Source of the DNA: Bacteroidales bacterium
Lineage (GTDB): Bacteria > Bacteroidota > Bacteroidia > Bacteroidales > UBA12077
DNA: 17,594 bases
Direction: 5' to 3'
Assembly: GCA_003446015.1 (NCBI GenBank)
Contig: DMBU01000039.1
Location: 1-17,594, forward strand
The notes under the pieces are model-generated. The model saw nothing but the letters and a program-made list of their open reading frames with translations, ran no database searches and was not told the DNA's origin. Shown here piece by piece: positions 13,893 to 17,594 of the stretch. Each line of letters begins with the position of its first letter. The first letter of the stretch is position 1. The position numbers were made by a program, and so were the translations under genes.

Positions 13893-13980
13893 ATTGATTT
13901 TCTTCAACAGCCCTAGCCCTAAAGGGTATGAAGAAAATCAATTTGCACCTTTTAGGGAAAGGGTTAAACAAATTGATTTT
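13893..13980. repeat. Hairpin element B with CCCTAAAGGG core, between hisG and hisD
   Basis: ATTGATTTTCTTCA (13893-13906) is perfectly inverted at 13929-13942. The enclosed loop contains CCCTAAAGGG (13917-13926). The middle arm AAAATCAATTTG (13934-13945) is also perfectly inverted at 13969-13980 around a second AGGG-rich loop, so two hairpins compete for it. The first has the same outer arms and core as element A. It fills most of the 106-nt hisG-hisD gap and has no T-run, so it is probably a dispersed repeat or an RNA-stability element rather than a terminator. Confidence 0.65.
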
Positions 13981-13993
13981 TATTAAATAAATA

Positions 13994-15298
13994 ATGAAAA
14001 ATTGTATGAAAATTATTGAATATCCGAATGAATCGGAACTGGAAAAAGTTTTACAACGACCTGAGGCTGACTTTTCAAAACTTGAGAAAACAGTGAGACA
14101 AATTATTAATCAGGTAGTAAAGCAAGGCGACAAAGCTTTAATTAATCTAACCAAAAAGTTCGACAGCGTTAAGTTGAACAATCTGCGGATTTCTGATTCA
14201 GAGATTGATAATTCAGAAAGAATGTTAGACACAGAACTTAAAAATGCGAATAAAATTGCAGCTTTAAATATTGCCAAATTTCACGAAGCACAAATTCCGG
14301 AAAAAATTGAAGTTGAAACCATGAATGGAATTAAATGCTGGCAACAAGCAATTCCAATTGAAAAAGTTGGATTATATATTCCGGGTGGCTCTGCACCATT
14401 GTTTTCTACTGTTTTAATGTTAGCAATTCCTGCAAAATTGGCGGGTTGTAAGCAAGTAGTTCTATGTACACCACCCAACAAAAAAGGGGAAATTAATCCT
14501 GCAATATTGTATGCTGCCAAAATATCGGGAGTAACAGAAATTTATACCTGTGGCGGTGCTCAGGCTATTGCAGCTATGGCTTACGGAACAGAGACTATTC
14601 CAAAAGTGGATAAAATTTTTGGCCCAGGAAACCAATTTGTTACCATAGCTAAACAACTTGTTTCATCGCAGGGAATTGCCATTGATATGCCTGCAGGTCC
14701 GTCGGAGGTATTGATTTTAGCAGATGATTCTGCTATTCCGGAGTTCATTGCAGCCGACTTATTGTCACAAGCAGAACACGGAATAGATAGTCAGGTTATT
14801 CTTGTTACAACAAGCAAATCAATTGCCAATCAAACCTTGATTTGTATAGAAACCCAACTAAAAGCATTACCCAGAAAAGAAACTGCCACCAAATCATTAA
14901 AGTCTGGTTCTATTATTTTGGTAAAAAATGAAACGGAAATGCTTGAAATTTCGAATAGATACGCACCTGAGCACTTAATTATTTCAACAAAAAATTATAC
15001 TGAGTTAGTAGAAAAAATTACTCAGGCAGGTTCGGTGTTTCTTGGCAATTACACTCCTGAAAGCTTAGGAGATTATGCTTCGGGAACCAATCACACTTTA
15101 CCAACCAACGGATTTGCACGAAGCTACAGTGGATTAAATATGGATGCATATTTTAAGAAAATTACATTTCAGGAAGCCACACAAACAGGATTGCAAATTA
15201 TTGGACCTTTTATTGAAACGATGGCCAATGCTGAGCAATTGCAAGCACATAAAAATGCGGTTACGATTAGATTAAAAACAATTAGAAATGAAAACTAA
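13994..15298 (+). CDS. hisD: Histidinol dehydrogenase
   Basis: This 434-residue zinc enzyme oxidises histidinol to histidine in two NAD-dependent steps, the end of the pathway. KIFGPGNQFVTIAK (207-220) and DMPAGPSEVLILAD (231-244) are the family's NAD-binding region. The zinc ligands and catalytic residues fall at the same numbers as in the E. coli enzyme: Gln259 and His262 in SQAEHG, Glu326-His327 in YAPEHL, Asp360 in ESLGDYASG and His419. The length is also equal. Met5 is an alternative start and would make the N-terminus closer to many homologues. Its 3' end overlaps hisC by 11 nt, so translation is coupled. The gap to hisG carries the double hairpin element. Confidence 0.96.
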   Translation: MKNCMKIIEYPNESELEKVLQRPEADFSKLEKTVRQIINQVVKQGDKALINLTKKFDSVKLNNLRISDSEIDNSERMLDTELKNANKIAALNIAKFHEAQIPEKIEVETMNGIKCWQQAIPIEKVGLYIPGGSAPLFSTVLMLAIPAKLAGCKQVVLCTPPNKKGEINPAILYAAKISGVTEIYTCGGAQAIAAMAYGTETIPKVDKIFGPGNQFVTIAKQLVSSQGIAIDMPAGPSEVLILADDSAIPEFIAADLLSQAEHGIDSQVILVTTSKSIANQTLICIETQLKALPRKETATKSLKSGSIILVKNETEMLEISNRYAPEHLIISTKNYTELVEKITQAGSVFLGNYTPESLGDYASGTNHTLPTNGFARSYSGLNMDAYFKKITFQEATQTGLQIIGPFIETMANAEQLQAHKNAVTIRLKTIRNEN

Positions 15299-16355
15299 AA
15301 TTGATTTTGACATAAATACCCTGGTAAGAGAAAATATTAGGAAATTAAAGCCTTACCAATCGGCTCGCGAAGAACTGAAAGATAAAGATTCAATTCTGCT
15401 GGATGCCAACGAGAATCCATTCCCTATTGGATATAACAGATATCCTGATCCCCTTCAAAGAGAATTAAAATCAGAAATTGGGAAACAAATGAAAATTTCA
15501 ACGAATAAAATCTTTTTAGGAAATGGAAGTGATGAAATTATTGATTTACTAATAAGAGCTTTTTGTGAGCCAGGAAATGATTCAATACTAATCAATGTTC
15601 CTACTTATGGAATGTACGAAGTATGCGCAAACATTAATGATATTGATGTAATAAAAGTTGAATTAGATAAAGTTTTTCAATTGAATTTGAATCAAATCTT
15701 TGAAAAAATGCCTAAAGCGAAAATCATGTTTATCTGCTCACCGAATAATCCAACAGGAAACATCATTAAGCGTGAAGGTATTTTAAAGCTTTTACATAAT
15801 TTTAATGGAATTGTGGTTATTGATGAAGCTTATATTGATTTTGCCGACGAACCGGGCTTTTTAAATGAGCTTTCTCAATTTCCAAATCTTGTTATTCTGC
15901 AAACCTTTTCGAAAGCTCGTGCAATGGCCGGAATACGTTTAGGAATGGCTTTTATGAACGCTGAAATAGTACAGATACTAACTAAAATTAAATATCCGTA
16001 CAATATTAGTTTGTTGACTCAAAAAGCAGCTTTAAAGGCATTGGAAGTTGACGCTGTAAATTCAGGAATAAAAACAGTATTAGAACAAAAAAAATGGCTA
16101 ATATCTGAACTTCAAAAGCTAAAAATAGTTTGCAAGATATGGCCTTCGGATGCCAATTTCCTGTTGGTTCAATTCAAAAATCATAAGCAAGTATTTGAGT
16201 TTCTTTTAAAGGAAGGAATCATTGTACGCAACCGATCAAATGAACCTAATTGTGACGGCTGTCTGCGAATTACAATAGGAAAATCTCTTGAAAACCTAAT
16301 GCTGATAACCGTTTTAAAGTATTTAGATAAAATGAACTATAAAAATAGTGAATAA
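15288..16355 (+). CDS. hisC: Histidinol-phosphate aminotransferase
   Basis: This 355-residue fold-type I PLP enzyme converts imidazole-acetol phosphate and glutamate to histidinol phosphate. LLDANENPFP (37-46) is the HisC N-terminal signature. GNGSDEIIDLL (78-88) binds the cofactor phosphate, and SPNNPTGN (151-158) and VVIDEAYIDF (176-185) line PLP. Lys209 in QTFSKARAMAG is the Schiff-base lysine, and the C-terminal RNRSN with LRITIGK completes the site. The start overlaps hisD by 11 nt. It is followed by 118 nt without a gene before hisB. Other aminotransferase roles are unlikely given the motifs and operon. Confidence 0.96.
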   Translation: MKTKIDFDINTLVRENIRKLKPYQSAREELKDKDSILLDANENPFPIGYNRYPDPLQRELKSEIGKQMKISTNKIFLGNGSDEIIDLLIRAFCEPGNDSILINVPTYGMYEVCANINDIDVIKVELDKVFQLNLNQIFEKMPKAKIMFICSPNNPTGNIIKREGILKLLHNFNGIVVIDEAYIDFADEPGFLNELSQFPNLVILQTFSKARAMAGIRLGMAFMNAEIVQILTKIKYPYNISLLTQKAALKALEVDAVNSGIKTVLEQKKWLISELQKLKIVCKIWPSDANFLLVQFKNHKQVFEFLLKEGIIVRNRSNEPNCDGCLRITIGKSLENLMLITVLKYLDKMNYKNSE

Positions 16356-16473
16356 CAGAATCGGTGTGAAGGTTTATATTGAGATTTAATGGTGAAAATT
16401 TTAATACATAAAGAGTTTTGTCCCGATAACAATAGGAACACAAAGTACAAGAAAGATTTAAATTATTAAAATT
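16356..16473. other. 118-nt gap between hisC and hisB
   Basis: AT-rich and without a gene. GTCCCGATA and TAGGAAC (about 16419-16440) can form a weak imperfect hairpin with a two-base bulge and no T-run. No promoter with both elements was recognised, so hisB is presumed to be transcribed from upstream. Confidence 0.4.
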
Positions 16474-17568
16474 ATGAGAAAAATATTGTTTTTAGATCGT
16501 GACGGAACGATTATAAAAGAACCGGAAGATGAACAAATTGATAGTTTGGAAAAACTCGAATTTGTTCCGGGGGTAATACGCAGTCTTTATCAATTGATTT
16601 ATCAATTTGACTATGAATTAGTGATGGTTTCGAATCAGGATGGATTGGGAACAAACTCCTATCCTATTGAATCTTTTGATTTGGTTCAGGATAAGTTGAT
16701 GAAAACGCTCAATGGCGAAGGAATTAAGTTTTCTGAAATACTTATTGACAAATCATTTCCGGATGAAAAGCTGCCAACCAGAAAACCCGAAATAGGCTTG
16801 GTTCAAAAATATGTGAATGAGAATCTGGATTATGCAAAATCATTTGTAATTGGCGACCGAATGAGCGATTTACAACTTGCTAAGAATATGAATATAAAAG
16901 GAATACTGCTTGGCAATATGCGTCTGGATACCGATGAATTTAAGATTTGTAGTAATTGGAGCGAAATTTCGGAAGTTATTAGAAATAATTATAGAACTTC
17001 TAAATTGATTAGAAAAACCAACGAAACTGATATTGAAATCAGATTATCTCTTAATGGAAATGGAAATTCCAACATTTCAACCGGTTTGAAATTTTTTGAT
17101 CACATGCTTGAGCAATTCGCTAAACACTCAGAAATTGATTTATCAATAAAAGTTAAAGGTGACTTAGAAGTTGACGAGCATCACACGATTGAAGATACAG
17201 CACTGGCTTTGGGCGAAACTTTCAGAAATGCTTTAGGAAATAAAAAAGGTATTGAGCGTTACGGTTTTACCCTTCCAATGGATGATTGTTTAGCACAAGT
17301 TGCTATAGATTTTGGTGGTCGACCGTGGTTGGTTTGGAATGCAGATTTCAATCGCGAAAAAATTGGTGATATGCCCACAGAAATGTTTTATCACTTTTTT
17401 AAATCCTTTTCGGATGCTGCTCAATGTAATATAAATATAAAAGCAGAAGGAACAAATGAGCACCATAAAATAGAAAGCATTTTTAAAGCCTTAGCCAAAG
17501 CAATAAAAATGGCTTTTAAACAAGATTCAGATTCAATGCAATTACCATCAACAAAAGGAATTCTCTAA
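16474..17568 (+). CDS. hisB: Bifunctional histidinol-phosphatase / imidazoleglycerol-phosphate dehydratase
   Basis: This 364-residue fusion catalyses two steps, dehydration of imidazoleglycerol phosphate and dephosphorylation of histidinol phosphate. The N-terminal HAD phosphatase has FLDRDGT (6-12) with nucleophile Asp8 and acid/base Asp10, VSNQDGLG (52-59) and FVIGDRMSDLQLA (124-136). The E. coli domain binds zinc with C-x-H...C-x-C (93, 95, 101, 103); here the aligned positions are Asp92, Ser94, Leu100 and Thr102, so that zinc site is missing. The dehydratase (about 180-364) has FDHMLEQFAKH, EHHTIEDTALALGE and EHHKIESIFKALAKA, with the metal-binding histidines intact, and ends LPSTKGIL as usual. 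Complete; six bases remain before the next possible start. Confidence 0.95.
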   Translation: MRKILFLDRDGTIIKEPEDEQIDSLEKLEFVPGVIRSLYQLIYQFDYELVMVSNQDGLGTNSYPIESFDLVQDKLMKTLNGEGIKFSEILIDKSFPDEKLPTRKPEIGLVQKYVNENLDYAKSFVIGDRMSDLQLAKNMNIKGILLGNMRLDTDEFKICSNWSEISEVIRNNYRTSKLIRKTNETDIEIRLSLNGNGNSNISTGLKFFDHMLEQFAKHSEIDLSIKVKGDLEVDEHHTIEDTALALGETFRNALGNKKGIERYGFTLPMDDCLAQVAIDFGGRPWLVWNADFNREKIGDMPTEMFYHFFKSFSDAAQCNINIKAEGTNEHHKIESIFKALAKAIKMAFKQDSDSMQLPSTKGIL

Positions 17569-17594
17569 ATTCTATGACGATCCCTAAATTAGAT

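Noticed and set aside
13723..13971. An 82-codon minus-strand frame covering the hisG end and the hairpin element
   Set aside because: It is antisense to the conserved HisG C-terminal domain and includes repeat DNA.
17574..17594. ATG and seven open codons at the right edge, a possible next his gene
   Set aside because: The peptide start (MTIPKLD) is too short to recognise and does not match the usual HisH beginning; the stretch may be intergenic.

Overview
The window looks like an AT-rich chromosomal segment of a member of the Bacteroidota. Four things point there: a class II HMG-CoA reductase mevalonate route with a GYDIA-type GHMP kinase, a long-form HisG, a bifunctional HisB, and a promoter of the TTTG-N19-TAnnTTTG kind used in this phylum. 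The class within the phylum cannot be fixed from the sequence; a Bacteroidia or Marinilabiliales-like organism is a guess. No rRNA, tRNA, transposase or CRISPR array is visible.

Region 1 (1-1984, all genes on the minus strand) is a loose set of small accessory genes: the start of a DoxX-like membrane protein cut by the window edge, a dihydrofolate-reductase-fold (RibD C-terminal type) protein and a nitroreductase-family protein. Wide gaps separate them. Two gaps share a degenerate ~50-bp segment ending in GTTAG, one contains an imperfect stem, and a perfect GTTAGGC lies 8 nt before the nitroreductase start. This resembles a decayed gene-cassette (attC-like) arrangement.

Region 2 (1985-11997, minus strand) is a long gene series, apparently one operon for most of its length. 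Reading from the right: a UbiA-family prenyltransferase, 3-methylcrotonyl-CoA carboxylase beta subunit, a LiuC-like methylglutaconyl-CoA hydratase, an acyl-CoA dehydrogenase, type 2 IPP isomerase, HMG-CoA reductase, a GYDIA GHMP kinase (probable phosphomevalonate kinase), diphosphomevalonate decarboxylase and mevalonate kinase. The leucine-catabolic genes run directly into the mevalonate genes; the dehydrogenase and isomerase genes even overlap. HMG-CoA is the last product of the first half and the substrate of the second. The operon therefore suggests a route from leucine or isovaleryl-CoA carbon to isoprenoids. HMG-CoA synthase, HMG-CoA lyase and the biotin-carrying MCC alpha subunit are not in the window.

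Region 3 (12213-17594) holds a small TfoX C-terminal-domain gene on the minus strand and, diverging from it, the histidine operon hisG-hisD-hisC-hisB on the plus strand. Ahead of hisG lie two complete histidine leader peptides in tandem (six consecutive His codons in the first; seven His codons in an eight-codon stretch of the second). Each is followed by a strong intrinsic terminator and has a candidate antiterminator pairing. This is a serial double attenuator. Two related hairpin elements with a CCCTA-TAGGG or CCCT-AA-AGGG core sit inside the operon, one between the attenuators and one between hisG and hisD.
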